Positions 43,385 to 53,399 of a stretch of DNA of 64,000 nt are shown here, one piece after another. The notes beneath the pieces are model-generated. The model was given only the letters and a program-made list of their open reading frames with translations, had not been told where the DNA came from and ran no database searches. The position numbers and the translations under genes were made by a program. Origin of the DNA: Streptomyces sp. CB02058 (lineage in GTDB: Bacteria > Actinomycetota > Actinomycetes > Streptomycetales > Streptomycetaceae); assembly GCF_001905505.1 (NCBI RefSeq), contig NZ_LIPG01000001.1:372001-436000 (forward strand), given 5' to 3'. The stretch's first letter is position 1; the number at the start of each line of letters is the position of its first letter.

Positions 43385-44010
43385 CCAGCCGGCCGAACCC
43401 CGAACCCCCCGTGTCGCTGCCCGATCCGACGCTGCTGCCCGAGCCGAAGAAGCTCGGGGTGCTGTCCCGGCTCGCGCCCGAACCGATGAAGGTGGTCCTC
43501 AACTGGGGCCGCCGCTACAGCCTGTGGGTCTTCAACTTCGGACTCGCCTGCTGCGCCATCGAATTCATCGCCGCGTCCATGGCCCGCCACGACTTCATCC
43601 GGCTCGGCGTCATCCCCTTCGCCCCGGGCCCCCGGCAGGCCGACCTGATGGTCGTCTCCGGCACGGTGACGGACAAGATGGCCCCGGCGGTCAAGCGGCT
43701 GTACGAGCAGATGCCCGAGCCGAAGTACGTCATCTCCTTCGGAGCCTGCTCCAACTGCGGCGGACCGTACTGGGATTCGTACTCCGTGACCAAGGGTGTC
43801 GACCAGATCATCCCCGTCGACGTCTACGTGCCCGGCTGCCCGCCCCGGCCCGAGGCGCTCCTCCAGGGCATCCTCAAGCTCCAGGAGAAGATCGCCCGCG
43901 AATCGCTCGCCGAGCGGTACAGCACGCAGGACACCGCACGCCCCTCGACCGCCGCGCTGCGCAGCGGTCTCGTCGCCGCCCCGAAGGCACCGGGGGAGGA
44001 GCGGGAGTGA
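43375..44010 (+). CDS. nuoB2: NuoB-type iron-sulfur subunit, second cluster (NuoB2)
   Basis: This 211-residue subunit retains all four N2 ligands: C59 and C60 in [10 protein letters not shown]125 in FGACSNCGG and C155 in VPGCPPRPE. It can therefore hold the terminal [4Fe-4S] cluster even though no NuoD partner is encoded nearby. ATG 43375 overlaps nuoA2; a GTG two codons later is an alternative. Compared with NuoB1 it has a longer hydrophilic C-terminus. Confidence 0.92.
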   Translation: MGVTSRPNPEPPVSLPDPTLLPEPKKLGVLSRLAPEPMKVVLNWGRRYSLWVFNFGLACCAIEFIAASMARHDFIRLGVIPFAPGPRQADLMVVSGTVTDKMAPAVKRLYEQMPEPKYVISFGACSNCGGPYWDSYSVTKGVDQIIPVDVYVPGCPPRPEALLQGILKLQEKIARESLAERYSTQDTARPSTAALRSGLVAAPKAPGEERE

Positions 44011-45410
44011 GCGCCCCCGACACCGCCGCCGACGCCTACGACCGGCTGCCCGACGCCGTCACCGACGTCTTCGGCGCGGACGCCACCGCCACGCACGCCT
44101 ACGACCTGCTGACCGTGGACGTCCCCGCCGCCTCCTGGATCACCGCTCTCGAAACGGCGCGCGACGCACTGGGCTGCACCTACTTCGACTGGCTGAGCGC
44201 CGTCGACGAGCCCGGCACCGGCTTCCGGGTCTGCGCCCATGTCGCGGCACTCGGCGAGGGCAGGGTCCGGCGGCTGCTGGTCCGTACGACCGTTCCGCAC
44301 GAGGCCCCCGTCCTGCCCAGCGCCATCGGCGTCTACGCGGGCGCGGCGTGGCACGAGCGCGAGACGCACGAGATGTTCGGTGTCGGCTTCGACGGCCACC
44401 CCCATCTGGTCCCGCTGCTGCTGCCCGAGGCATTCGAAGGGCATCCGCTGCGCAAGGACTTCGTCCTGGCGGCACGGGTCGCCAAGGCGTGGCCGGGCGC
44501 CAAGGAGCCGGGCGAGTCCGAACACGGCGGGCCCAAGCGGCGCACGATGCTGCCGCCGGGTGTCCCCGACCCCAACGAGTGGGGCCCGCTCAAGGGCCAG
44601 CTCCCGCCCGCTCCTGCCCGCCCGGCCCGGGGCGCGCGTGCGGCGGGCGCGGCGGGCGACCGTCCGGCGCGGCGGGCTCGCAGTGTGAGCGAGGGCTCGG
44701 CCGCACAGCGGTCCGCGACGGCTCCGGACGCCGCATCGGACACATCCGGCGTGGCTCCGGGTGCTCCGGACACGGCTCCGGGCACGGTTCCGGAAGCTTC
44801 CGCGGGCGGGGCGGAGACTCCTCGCGCGGCGCGACCGCGCCGTACCCGCAGCGCCTCCCAGGGCTCGGCGAGCCAGACCCCGGGCCCGACGACGACGCCT
44901 GCGGCCGGAGCGGCGAGCGACGCGAGCACGGAGGCGCCCCGCGCGAAGGGCGCGGCGGGCAGCGCGGACGCTCCCTGGCACGACGCCCGCCCGGCTTTCG
45001 ACACGAAGCCGGAGCCGGCCGCGCCGGAGTCGGCCGCGCCTGAGCCCGAGCGGACCGAGCCGGAGCAGGCCGAGCCGGAGCCGGCCGCACCTGAGCCGGC
45101 CGAGCCGGAGTCGGCCGCACCTGAGCCGGAGCCGACCGCGCCGGAGTCGGCCGCGCCTGAGCCCGAGCGGACCGAGCCGGAGCCTGCACCGCCCGCCCCC
45201 CGGACGGACAGCACGGACGACTCCGGCAGCTCCAACGGCTCGGACAGCTCGGACAGCTCCGACAGCTCCGACAGCTCCGGCGGCTCCGACAGTTCGGACC
45301 GTACGGACGACGCGAACGACACGGACCGCACTGACCGCACTGACCGCGCGGACGATCCTGACCGCCGCCCCGACCATCCCGACCGCCCCGCCGGAGGCGA
45401 TACCGCGTGA
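44007..45410 (+). CDS. nuoC2: NuoC-type subunit with ~270-residue low-complexity tail, second cluster (NuoC2)
   Basis: Residues 1-195 are a normal NuoC domain with [10 protein letters not shown] and [10 protein letters not shown]. From about residue 197 to 467 the protein is low complexity: an Arg/Ala/Ser-rich part, a Pro-Glu-Ala repeat, then Ser-Asp repeats ([10 protein letters not shown]) and Asp-Arg-Thr repeats. The tail DNA has a 48-bp perfect direct repeat. The GTG start overlaps the nuoB2 stop and the gene's stop overlaps nuoH2, leaving no room for nuoD. The tail is real coding sequence because the frame stays open and runs exactly into nuoH2. Confidence 0.88.
   Translation: MSAPDTAADAYDRLPDAVTDVFGADATATHAYDLLTVDVPAASWITALETARDALGCTYFDWLSAVDEPGTGFRVCAHVAALGEGRVRRLLVRTTVPHEAPVLPSAIGVYAGAAWHERETHEMFGVGFDGHPHLVPLLLPEAFEGHPLRKDFVLAARVAKAWPGAKEPGESEHGGPKRRTMLPPGVPDPNEWGPLKGQLPPAPARPARGARAAGAAGDRPARRARSVSEGSAAQRSATAPDAASDTSGVAPGAPDTAPGTVPEASAGGAETPRAARPRRTRSASQGSASQTPGPTTTPAAGAASDASTEAPRAKGAAGSADAPWHDARPAFDTKPEPAAPESAAPEPERTEPEQAEPEPAAPEPAEPESAAPEPEPTAPESAAPEPERTEPEPAPPAPRTDSTDDSGSSNGSDSSDSSDSSDSSGGSDSSDRTDDANDTDRTDRTDRADDPDRRPDHPDRPAGGDTA
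45019..45183 (+). repeat. Repetitive Pro-Glu-Ala coding region in nuoC2
   Basis: A 48-bp perfect direct repeat (45019-45066 and 45136-45183, offset 117 bp) bounds shorter imperfect copies of the same Glu-Pro-Ala coding unit. The offset is a multiple of three, so the protein repeat stays in frame. Confidence 0.85.
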
Positions 45411-46375
45411 ACGACGTACTCGACGTCGCCCTCCGCCTCGTCATCGTCTTTGCCGTGTTCATGGTCGTCCCGCTCGTCGTGGGGCAGGCCGAGCACAAGG
45501 TGATGGCCCACATGCAGGGCCGGCTCGGCCCGATGTACGCGGGCGGGTTCCACGGCTGGGCCCAGCTCGTCGCGGACGGGGTGAAGTTCGCGCAGAAGGA
45601 AGACGTCGTACCGGCCGACGCGGACCGCCGTATCTTCCAACTGGCCCCCGCGGTCGCCCTGCTCCCGTACCTCCTCGTGATCGTCGCCATCCCGATCGGC
45701 CCCAGCGAGGGAGCGGTCGGCCAGGTCGTCGACGCGGGCATCTTCTTCGTCCTCGCGATCATGGGCGTCGGCGTACTCGGCTCGCTCATGGCGGGCTGGG
45801 CGTCGGCCAACAAGTTCTCCCTCCTCGGTGGCCTCCGTACCGCCGCACAGCTGCTCGCGTACGAACTGCCGATGCTGCTCGCCGCCGCCTCCGTGGCCAT
45901 GGCGGCGGGAACCGTCTCGCTTCCCGGCATCCTCAACGCCTTCGAGTGGTGGTGGCTGCCCTGGCAGATCGTTGGCGCCCTGGTCTTCTTCGTGGCCGGA
46001 CTCGCCGAACTCCAGCGCCCGCCCTTCGACATGCCGGTCGCGGACTCGGAGATCATCTTCGGCGCGTACACCGAGTACACCGGTCTCCGCTTCGCCCTGT
46101 TCCTGCTCGCCGAGTACGCCGGAATCGTCGTGCTGTGCGGTCTGACGACCGTCCTCTTCCTCGGCGGATGGCACGGGCCGCTCGGTGCCGACGGGCTCGG
46201 CTGGGTCTGGACCCTGCTCAAGACCGCGGTCCTCGCGTTCGTCGTCATCTGGCTGCGGGTCACCTACCCCCGCCTGCGTGAGGACCAGTTGCAGAAGCTC
46301 GCCTGGACCACGCTCATCCCCCTCGCTCTCGCGCAGATCGCGCTCACCGGCATCGTGAAGGTGGCGATCAACTAG
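45407..46375 (+). CDS. nuoH2: NuoH-type membrane subunit, second cluster (NuoH2)
   Basis: This 322-residue subunit of normal length has ~8 transmembrane helices, with the start [16 protein letters not shown] in place of [10 protein letters not shown]. The quinone-side loop reads [12 protein letters not shown] where NuoH1 has [13 protein letters not shown]211 replaces a normally acidic residue and D213 replaces a Glu. Downstream [14 protein letters not shown] is conserved. ATG 45407 overlaps nuoC2 directly. Confidence 0.92.
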   Translation: MNDVLDVALRLVIVFAVFMVVPLVVGQAEHKVMAHMQGRLGPMYAGGFHGWAQLVADGVKFAQKEDVVPADADRRIFQLAPAVALLPYLLVIVAIPIGPSEGAVGQVVDAGIFFVLAIMGVGVLGSLMAGWASANKFSLLGGLRTAAQLLAYELPMLLAAASVAMAAGTVSLPGILNAFEWWWLPWQIVGALVFFVAGLAELQRPPFDMPVADSEIIFGAYTEYTGLRFALFLLAEYAGIVVLCGLTTVLFLGGWHGPLGADGLGWVWTLLKTAVLAFVVIWLRVTYPRLREDQLQKLAWTTLIPLALAQIALTGIVKVAIN

Positions 46376-47031
46376 TGCCTCCGATCCCCGGCTCAGGCCT
46401 GGCCAAGGGCCTCGCCGTGACCCTGCGGACCATGACGAAGCGCACGGTCACCGCGCAGTACCCGGACGTGCAGCCCGAACTTCCGCCCCGCACCCGGGGG
46501 GTCATCGGGCTGTTCGAGGAGAACTGCACGGTCTGCATGCTCTGCGCCCGTGAGTGCCCCGACTGGTGCATCTACATCGACTCCCACAAGGAGACGGTGC
46601 CCGCCGCCGCACCGGGCGGCCGCGAGCGCAGCCGCAACGTCCTCGACCGCTTCGCGATCGACTTCGCCCTCTGCATGTACTGCGGTATCTGCATCGAGGT
46701 CTGTCCTTTCGACGCTCTGTTCTGGTCGCCCGAGTTCGAGTACGCGGAGACGGACATCCACGAGCTCACCCACGAGCGCGACAAGCTCCGCGAGTGGATG
46801 TGGACCGTCCCCGAACCGCCCGCGCTGGACCCGGGGGCCGAGGAGCCCAAGGAGATCGCCGCCGCGCGCAAGACGGCCGACAAGCTCCAGGCCCAGGAAG
46901 CCCAACAGGCCCAGGAAGCCCAGCAGGCGCTGGAGGCCCAGCAGACCCAGGAGTCACAGCAGTCACAGCAGGCCCAGGCGGAGCAGAACGCCCGGCCTGG
47001 CAGGCCGGAAGAACAGGAGGGGCAGGAGTGA
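46375..47031 (+). CDS. nuoI2: NuoI-type ferredoxin subunit with Gln-rich tail, second cluster (NuoI2)
   Basis: This 218-residue subunit has two complete [4Fe-4S] motifs: C51/C54/C57/C61 and C100/C103/C106/C110. It can carry electrons to NuoB2. Residues ~165-218 form an Ala-Gln-Glu-rich coiled-coil-like tail (repeats of AQEAQQ). The GTG overlaps the nuoH2 stop by one base; an internal ATG at codon 20 is a weaker choice. Confidence 0.9.
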   Translation: MPPIPGSGLAKGLAVTLRTMTKRTVTAQYPDVQPELPPRTRGVIGLFEENCTVCMLCARECPDWCIYIDSHKETVPAAAPGGRERSRNVLDRFAIDFALCMYCGICIEVCPFDALFWSPEFEYAETDIHELTHERDKLREWMWTVPEPPALDPGAEEPKEIAAARKTADKLQAQEAQQAQEAQQALEAQQTQESQQSQQAQAEQNARPGRPEEQEGQE

Positions 47032-47714
47032 GCCTCGCGGCCATCGCCGGCCACCCCGGCTTCCTCTCCCCGACCGGCGTCGAGATCGCCTTCGTCCTCG
47101 TCGGCCTCGCCACCCTCGGCGCGGCCGTGATCACCGTCACCACGAAGCAGCTCGTGCACGCCGCCCTCTGGCTCGTCGTCGCGCTCGGCGGCATCGCGGT
47201 GGAGTACCTCCTGCTCACGGCCGAGTTCATCGCGTGGGTGCAGGTCCTGATCTACGTCGGTTCCGTCGTCGTCCTCCTTCTCTTCGGGCTGATGCTCACC
47301 CGAGCCCCCATCGGCCGCTCCCCGGACGCAGACTCCGGCAACCGGTGGGTCGCGCTCGGTGTCGCCGTCGCCGCCGCCGGGGCCCTCGTCTGGGTCGTCG
47401 TGGACGCCTTCCGCACGACCTGGATCAATCTGGACGGCCCGGCCCAGGGCTCCACCAAGGTCTCCGGGGAGTTCCTCTTCCGGCACTGGGTCCTGCCCTT
47501 CGAGGCACTCTCCGTCCTGCTGCTGGCCGCCCTCGTCGGTGCGATCGTCCTCTCCCGCAAGGACGGCAAGGACGGCAAGAGCCGGCAGGACCGCAAGGGC
47601 CCGCCCGGCAGCAGGACCCTGCAGGGCGGCAAGGACCAACAGGGCGGCAGGGCCCCCTTGGACAGCCAGGGCAGCACGGAACGACCCGCCGCGAACCGGG
47701 AGGACAAGAGCTGA
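47028..47714 (+). CDS. nuoJ2: NuoJ-type membrane subunit, second cluster (NuoJ2)
   Basis: This 228-residue subunit has five transmembrane helices in the first ~170 residues, including [20 protein letters not shown], the family hallmark. A hydrophilic tail rich in Lys, Gly and Gln (about residues 175-228) follows, with no relation to the NuoJ1 tail. The GTG overlaps the nuoI2 stop; the stop overlaps the nuoK2 ATG. Confidence 0.9.
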   Translation: MSLAAIAGHPGFLSPTGVEIAFVLVGLATLGAAVITVTTKQLVHAALWLVVALGGIAVEYLLLTAEFIAWVQVLIYVGSVVVLLLFGLMLTRAPIGRSPDADSGNRWVALGVAVAAAGALVWVVVDAFRTTWINLDGPAQGSTKVSGEFLFRHWVLPFEALSVLLLAALVGAIVLSRKDGKDGKSRQDRKGPPGSRTLQGGKDQQGGRAPLDSQGSTERPAANREDKS

Positions 47715-48133
47715 TGCACCTCGCCTATCCCGCCGTCCTGGCCGTCCTCCTCTTCTGCACCGGGCTGTACGGCGTACTCGCCCGCCGCAACACGATCCTC
47801 GTCCTGATGTCCGTCGAGCTCATGCTCAACGCCGTCAACCTCAACCTGGTCGCCTTCGACGTCTGGCTCCGCGACGCCGTCCACTCCGGCCAGGCCCTCA
47901 CCCTCTTCACGATCGCCATCGCCGCCGCGGAGATCGGCATCGGCCTCGCGATCGTCCTGGCCGTCTACCGCAACCGGGGCAGCTCGGACATCGACCGCCT
48001 CCGCGACACCGCGGAGACCGACGACGCCGAGACGCTCCCCGACGACGCCGAGGCCGACGCCGGCCGGGACACCACCGCAGACCAGGCCACTGCTCCGGCA
48101 GGGAAGGCAAAGAAGGCAGAGGCCACCGCGTGA
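47714..48133 (+). CDS. nuoK2: NuoK-type membrane subunit with acidic tail, second cluster (NuoK2)
   Basis: This 139-residue subunit has three helices with conserved acidic residues ([13 protein letters not shown] and [12 protein letters not shown]). Family members are usually ~100 residues; the last ~45 residues here are an Asp/Glu/Ala-rich tail ending in a Lys-rich stretch. The ATG overlaps the nuoJ2 stop and the stop overlaps the nuoL2 GTG. Confidence 0.92.
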   Translation: MHLAYPAVLAVLLFCTGLYGVLARRNTILVLMSVELMLNAVNLNLVAFDVWLRDAVHSGQALTLFTIAIAAAEIGIGLAIVLAVYRNRGSSDIDRLRDTAETDDAETLPDDAEADAGRDTTADQATAPAGKAKKAEATA

Positions 48134-50130
48134 CCACCACGACCCTCGCCGTCCTCGTCCCCCTCCTTCCTTTCCTGGGCGCGGTCGCCGGACTTCTCCT
48201 CGGCCGCACCGCACCCGGCTTCGTCCGCCCCCTCGCGGTGCTCCCGACCCTCGTCGCCGCCGTGATCGCCGTCCTCGTCGCCGCACGTCAGGGCGGCGGC
48301 CGGGCCATCGACGCCGCGACCCAGCTCACCCCCACCGGCTCGGTCCCGATCGATCTGGCCCTGCACCTGGACGGCTTCGCCGTCCTCGTCGCCGTCCTCG
48401 TCGGGCTCGTCGCCACCTGTGTGCAGATCTACTCGACGGCGTACCTCAAGAACGACGCCCGCTACCCGTCGTACGCCGCCCTCGTCTCCCTCTTCACCTC
48501 CGCGATGCTGCTCGTCGTCTACTCCGGCGACCTGATGGTGCTCCTGGTCGGCTGGGAGATCATGGGCATCTGCTCGTACTTCCTCGTCGGGCACTACTGG
48601 GAGACCCCCGAGGCCCGCGCCGCCTCGCTCAAGGCCTTCCTCGTCACCAAGCTCGGCGACGTGCCGTTCCTCATCGGCCTGTTCGCCCTCGCCGCGGACA
48701 CCGGCACCTTCCGCATCACCGGCATCCTGGCCGCCGTCAACAACGGCGGACTCGACCACCCCACCCTGATCGCCCTGCTGCTTCTCGCCGGTGTCGCGGG
48801 CAAGTCCGCGCAGTTCCCCCTGCACACCTGGCTGCCCGACGCGATGGCAGGCCCCACCCCCGTCTCGGCGCTCATCCACGCCGCGACGATGGTCGCCGCC
48901 GGCATCTACTTCGTGGCCCGGCTCCTCCCCGTCTTCGCCGCCTCCGGCGCGGCCCTCGTCGTGCTCGCCGTCATGGCGGCCGTCACGATGATCGGCTCCG
49001 GTCTCGCCGCACTCGCCCAGGACGACATCAAGCGCGTCCTCGCCTACTCGACGATCGGCCAGCTCGGCTACATGTCCGGCGCCCTGGCCGTCGGCGACCG
49101 CGGGGCCGCCGTCTTCCACCTCCTGTCGCACGGTGCGTTCAAAGCCGTCCTCTTCCTGGCGGCGGGCGTCGTCATCCACGCGGCGGGAACCAACTCACTG
49201 GCCGCCATGTCCCGCATGCGCGGCCTGACCAAGCGCATCCCCGACGCCTACTGGACGATGACCGTCGCCCTCCTCGCGCTCGCCGCCATCCCCCCGTTCG
49301 CCGGCTTCTTCTCCAAGGAAGCCGTCCTCGTGGCCGCCGAGCACACCGCCTTCGGGGACCGCGACATCGCCCCCGCCGCCGCGGGCTGGACGGTCCTGGT
49401 CGGAGGGCTCCTCGCCGCCGTCCTCACCGCCGCCTACGCCACCCGGCTCTGGCTCCTCGCCTTCCGGGGACGCGGCCCCGAGGCCCCCGACCACGGCAGG
49501 CAGCCCGTCGCGATGACCTCGGTCCTGTGGGTCCTCGCCGTCCCCACCATCGCCTTCGGTCTCACCGCCGGCGTCCTCACCGACTGGTTCGACGGACACA
49601 GCCTGACCCCCTCCCTCACGACCGCCGTCCTCTCCACCGGCGTGGGACTCGCCGGCGGACTCGTCACCTACGGGGCCTGGCGCCACACCACCGCGCTCGC
49701 CGACCGCCCCCCGGTCGGCGCGGTCGCCGCCCACCCCGACGCCGAACCCGCCCTCGTGGAGGTCGAGGCGATGGCCTCGCACACGGCGGCCTACGGCACC
49801 ATCGCGGACGCTCCGGACCCCTCGGACCCCGGTCGGCTGCTGCTCGGCCCGCTCCACCGCCACGCCGTCACCGGCTTCCACCTCGACGCCCTGTACACGG
49901 CGCTGTTCGTCCGCCCCTTCGGGGCCGCCGCCCGGCTCGTCCGCTTCCTGGACCGTGAGGTCGTCGACACCTACGTACGCGGCTCGGGCAGCATCGCCCG
50001 CGGACTCGGCGCCGCGGTCCGCCGCGCCCAGACCGGCAACGTGCAGACCTACCTCGGCGCGCTGCTGGCCGGAACCCTTGTCCTGGCGATCGCCGCCGTC
50101 GTCTTTGCCAACGTCTACGCCGGGGCGTGA
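48130..50130 (+). CDS. nuoL2: NuoL-type antiporter-like subunit, second cluster (NuoL2)
   Basis: This 666-residue subunit has ~16 transmembrane helices. Channel residues are kept: E143 in [11 protein letters not shown] and K225 in [16 protein letters not shown]. The lateral-helix region precedes the final helix, as in true NuoL rather than MrpA. The GTG overlaps the nuoK2 stop; nuoM2 starts 3 bases after the stop. Confidence 0.92.
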   Translation: MTTTTLAVLVPLLPFLGAVAGLLLGRTAPGFVRPLAVLPTLVAAVIAVLVAARQGGGRAIDAATQLTPTGSVPIDLALHLDGFAVLVAVLVGLVATCVQIYSTAYLKNDARYPSYAALVSLFTSAMLLVVYSGDLMVLLVGWEIMGICSYFLVGHYWETPEARAASLKAFLVTKLGDVPFLIGLFALAADTGTFRITGILAAVNNGGLDHPTLIALLLLAGVAGKSAQFPLHTWLPDAMAGPTPVSALIHAATMVAAGIYFVARLLPVFAASGAALVVLAVMAAVTMIGSGLAALAQDDIKRVLAYSTIGQLGYMSGALAVGDRGAAVFHLLSHGAFKAVLFLAAGVVIHAAGTNSLAAMSRMRGLTKRIPDAYWTMTVALLALAAIPPFAGFFSKEAVLVAAEHTAFGDRDIAPAAAGWTVLVGGLLAAVLTAAYATRLWLLAFRGRGPEAPDHGRQPVAMTSVLWVLAVPTIAFGLTAGVLTDWFDGHSLTPSLTTAVLSTGVGLAGGLVTYGAWRHTTALADRPPVGAVAAHPDAEPALVEVEAMASHTAAYGTIADAPDPSDPGRLLLGPLHRHAVTGFHLDALYTALFVRPFGAAARLVRFLDREVVDTYVRGSGSIARGLGAAVRRAQTGNVQTYLGALLAGTLVLAIAAVVFANVYAGA

Positions 50131-50133
50131 GCC

Positions 50134-51708
50134 GTGTTCGATATCAGCGCATCCGTGATGCAGTTCCTTCTGGCGTTCATCGTCGTCGCCCCGCTCCTCG
50201 GCGCGGTCGCCGCGCTCCTGCCCGCCCCGCCCGGACTCAAGGGCAGGAACCCGGACCAGGCCGTGCTCCGCCACGGCGTGACCGTCACCGGCGCCGTGCT
50301 CCTCGCCGCGCTGGTCCTGGCCGCCGGCTTCGACCACGACCACCCGTCGAAGATGCAGGCCACCACGGACATCAGCTGGATCCCGGCGCTGGACGTCCGG
50401 ATCCACCTCGGCACCGACGGCATCTCGCTCCCCCTCCTCGTGCTGACCGCGCTGCTGACCTTCCTCTGCGCGCTCCACAGCTACTTCAAGCTCCCCGCGG
50501 GCCCCTCCCCGAAGGCCTTCGTCGCTCTCGTCCTCGTCCTGGAGTCCGGCACCCTCGCGACCTTCGCCGTCCTCGACCTGCTGCTGTTCTTCCTGGCCTT
50601 CGAGATGGTCCTCATCCCGATGTACTTCCTCATCGCCCGCTGGGGCGGCGACAGGAAGCAGCCCGCGGCCTGGAAGTTCATCCTCTACACGCTGCTCGGT
50701 TCAGTGGTCATGCTGCTCGGCCTGCTCCTCATCGGGCTGGAGAGCGGCACATTCGACATGGTGGCACTCGCCACTGACAACGGCCGGGGCCTCACCGCGT
50801 CCGTGCAGGTCATCGCCGTACTCGCGGTCGGGATCGGCCTCGCGGTGAAGACCCCGATGTGGCCGCTGCACAGCTGGCTGCCCGACGCCCACACCGCGGC
50901 CCCGACCGTAGGCTCCGTCCTCCTCGCCGGCGTACTGCTGAAGATGGGTACGTACGGATTCGTCCGCATCCTGCTCCCCGTCACCCCGGACGGGATGCGG
51001 ACCTTCGCGCCGTACCTCGCCGCGTTCGCCGTCGTCGGGATCATCTACGGGTCCCTCGCCTGCCTCGCCCTCGCCCGGCCCGGCGCCAAGGGCGACCTCA
51101 AGCGCCTGATCGCCTACTCCTCCGTGGGCCACATGGGCTTCGTCCTCCTCGGCATCGCCACCATGACCCCCACCGGAGTGAACGGCGCGCTCTTCGCCAA
51201 CATCGCCCACGGCCTCATCACCGGCCTGCTCTTCTTCCTCGTCGGCGCCGTCAAGGACCGCTACGGCACCGCCGACCTCGACACCCTGTCCGGCGCCACG
51301 GGAGCCGCCCTCTACGGCCGCGCGCCCCGGCTCGGCGGACTCCTCGCCTTCGCCGCCGTCGCCTCGCTCGGGCTGCCGGGCCTCGCCGGGTTCTGGGGCG
51401 AGATGCTCACCCTGTTCGGCGCCTTCGACCCCGCCGAGGGGCTCAGCCGCCCCGCCTTCCTCACCTTCATGTCCATCGGCGCCCTCGGCACCCTGCTGAC
51501 GGCCGCGTACATGCTGATCGTCGTACGCCGCGTCTGCATGGGCGAGCCCCATGAACAGCCGCACCAGGTCGCCGACGTCCAGCGCTACGAATTCGCCGCC
51601 TGGACCCCGCTCGCCGCACTGACCGTCCTTGCCGGACTCTGGCCCGCCGTCCTCCTCGGCCTCACCGACCCGGCCGTGCAGAAGCTCCTCGCAGGAGGCA
51701 AGTCGTGA
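50134..51708 (+). CDS. nuoM2: NuoM-type antiporter-like subunit, second cluster (NuoM2)
   Basis: This 524-residue subunit keeps TM5 E157 in AFEMVLIPMYF and TM7 K239 in AVKTPMWPLHSWLPDAH, with the following APTVGSVLLAGVLLKMG motif intact. The GTG start is 3 bases after the nuoL2 stop. Its proton-channel residues suggest it still pumps or conducts protons. Confidence 0.92.
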   Translation: MFDISASVMQFLLAFIVVAPLLGAVAALLPAPPGLKGRNPDQAVLRHGVTVTGAVLLAALVLAAGFDHDHPSKMQATTDISWIPALDVRIHLGTDGISLPLLVLTALLTFLCALHSYFKLPAGPSPKAFVALVLVLESGTLATFAVLDLLLFFLAFEMVLIPMYFLIARWGGDRKQPAAWKFILYTLLGSVVMLLGLLLIGLESGTFDMVALATDNGRGLTASVQVIAVLAVGIGLAVKTPMWPLHSWLPDAHTAAPTVGSVLLAGVLLKMGTYGFVRILLPVTPDGMRTFAPYLAAFAVVGIIYGSLACLALARPGAKGDLKRLIAYSSVGHMGFVLLGIATMTPTGVNGALFANIAHGLITGLLFFLVGAVKDRYGTADLDTLSGATGAALYGRAPRLGGLLAFAAVASLGLPGLAGFWGEMLTLFGAFDPAEGLSRPAFLTFMSIGALGTLLTAAYMLIVVRRVCMGEPHEQPHQVADVQRYEFAAWTPLAALTVLAGLWPAVLLGLTDPAVQKLLAGGKS

Positions 51709-53240
51709 CCGTGGCAGCCGACAGCGCAACCGGGGCGGCAAGCCTCGTCCAGTCCGTCGACTGGCTCGCGATCGCACCCCCCGTCGTCGCCGCGTCCACG
51801 GCGCTCCTCGTCCTCGTCGCCGACCTCTTCACCAGCGAGAGGCGCAAGCCCCTCCTCGGCTACGGAGCGGTCGCCGGGCTCGTCGTCGCACTCGCCCTGC
51901 TCATCCCGCTCCGTGACGGTGACCGCTCCACCTTCTGCCTCACCGGCGGCACCCAGGCCTGCAGCTACACCGCCGACCACTTCGCCCTCGTCATCCAGGC
52001 CCTCGTGCTCGGCGGAGCCCTGCTGACCGCGCTGCTCTCGATCGGCGACACCCGCAAGCTCCCCGCGGGCGAGTTCTGGTTCCTGCTGCTGTCCTCAGCC
52101 GCGGGCGCGGCGCTCCTGCCCGCCTCCAGGGACCTCGCGACCCTCGTCGTCGCCCTGGAGGTCGCCTCGCTCCCCGCGTTCGCCCTCGTGGGCATCAAGC
52201 GCGGCGACCGGCGCTCCTCCGAAGCGGCCCTGAAGTTCTTCCTCTCCTCCGTCGTCGCCACCGCCGTCATGCTCATGGGCGTCAGCTTCGTCTACGCGGC
52301 CACCGGCACCATGCACCTCACGGAGGTCGCCGCACGCCTCGACGACGTACCCGGCCGGTTCACCACCCTCGCCGAGGCGGGCGTCGTCCTCACCCTCGTC
52401 GGCTTCGCCTTCAAGACGGCCGCCGCACCCTTCCACTTCTGGGTCCCCGACACCTACGTCGGAGCCCCGCTGCCCATCGCCGCCTACCTCTCGGTCGTCG
52501 GCAAGGCGGTCGGCTTCTCCGGCCTCGTCCTCGTCACGGTGGTCGGCTTCCCGTCCTACGGTGACCTCTGGGGCCCCGCCCTGGCCGTCCTCGCCGCGCT
52601 CACCATGACCACGGGCAACGTCGCGGCGCTCCGGCAGACCGCCACCCGCGCCCGAAGCGCCGTACGCCTCCTCGCCTGGTCGTCCGTCGGCCAGGCCGGC
52701 TACCTCCTCGTGCCGATCGCCGCCGCCGCGTACACCGACGACGCACAGATCGGCTCCACCGTCGCCTACGCCCTGATGTACGCCGTGGTGAACCTCGGGG
52801 CCTTCGCGGTGGCCGCCCTCGTCGCCCGCAGCCACCCCGGCAACCGGCTCGGCGACTACCGGGGCCTCTACGCCACCCGGCCCCTGGCCGCGCTCGCCAT
52901 GGGCTTCTTCCTGCTCTGCCTGGCCGGTCTGCCGCCCGGCATCATCGGGCTCTTCGCCAAGGTCACGGTCTTCTCGTCGGCCGTCGACGCCGGGCTCGGC
53001 TGGCTCGCCGTCGTCATGGCCGTCAACGTCGTGATCGCGTTGTACTACTACCTTCAGTGGACCGCCGCGCTCTTCAGGGCCCCTGGGACGGCCCCCGCGT
53101 CCGAGGCGGTGCCCACCGCGCACGGACACCGGGTCCCCACCCCGCTCACCTTGGCGATCGTCCTCACCGCCGTAGCCGGAATCACACTCTCCGGGGCGCC
53201 CCAGCTCATCCTCCGCTTCGCGGCCGTGAGTCTCTTCTGA
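51705..53240 (+). CDS. nuoN2: NuoN-type antiporter-like subunit, second cluster (NuoN2)
   Basis: This 511-residue subunit keeps TM5 E152 (VALEVASLPAF) and TM7 K237 (FAFKTAAAPFHFWVPDTY). The GTG overlaps the nuoM2 stop. It is the last gene of the cluster; a bulged hairpin follows and mscL begins 160 bases later. An annotation that starts complex I naming from this operon should note the absence of D, E, F and G. Confidence 0.92.
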   Translation: MTVAADSATGAASLVQSVDWLAIAPPVVAASTALLVLVADLFTSERRKPLLGYGAVAGLVVALALLIPLRDGDRSTFCLTGGTQACSYTADHFALVIQALVLGGALLTALLSIGDTRKLPAGEFWFLLLSSAAGAALLPASRDLATLVVALEVASLPAFALVGIKRGDRRSSEAALKFFLSSVVATAVMLMGVSFVYAATGTMHLTEVAARLDDVPGRFTTLAEAGVVLTLVGFAFKTAAAPFHFWVPDTYVGAPLPIAAYLSVVGKAVGFSGLVLVTVVGFPSYGDLWGPALAVLAALTMTTGNVAALRQTATRARSAVRLLAWSSVGQAGYLLVPIAAAAYTDDAQIGSTVAYALMYAVVNLGAFAVAALVARSHPGNRLGDYRGLYATRPLAALAMGFFLLCLAGLPPGIIGLFAKVTVFSSAVDAGLGWLAVVMAVNVVIALYYYLQWTAALFRAPGTAPASEAVPTAHGHRVPTPLTLAIVLTAVAGITLSGAPQLILRFAAVSLF

Positions 53241-53256
53241 CCCACTCCGTCCGGCT

Positions 53257-53281
53257 TGCCCGTGGAGCTGTCCACAGGGCA
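53257..53281 (+). terminator. Weak hairpin after nuoN2
   Basis: A ten-pair stem with one bulged A and a GCTG loop begins 16 bases after the nuoN2 stop. The left half of the loop region also contains a CTGTCCACA 9-mer (53268-53276). It may be only a partial terminator. Confidence 0.4.
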
Positions 53282-53399
53282 TGGTCTTGCGTGCACGCGT
53301 CACATGAACAGAGCACACAACGGGGCGGCCCCGCCAGGACGGGCCCGCCCGACGCGCCGCAGGACGAGCACACAAGAAGAGCACAGAGGAGCCAGAGCG

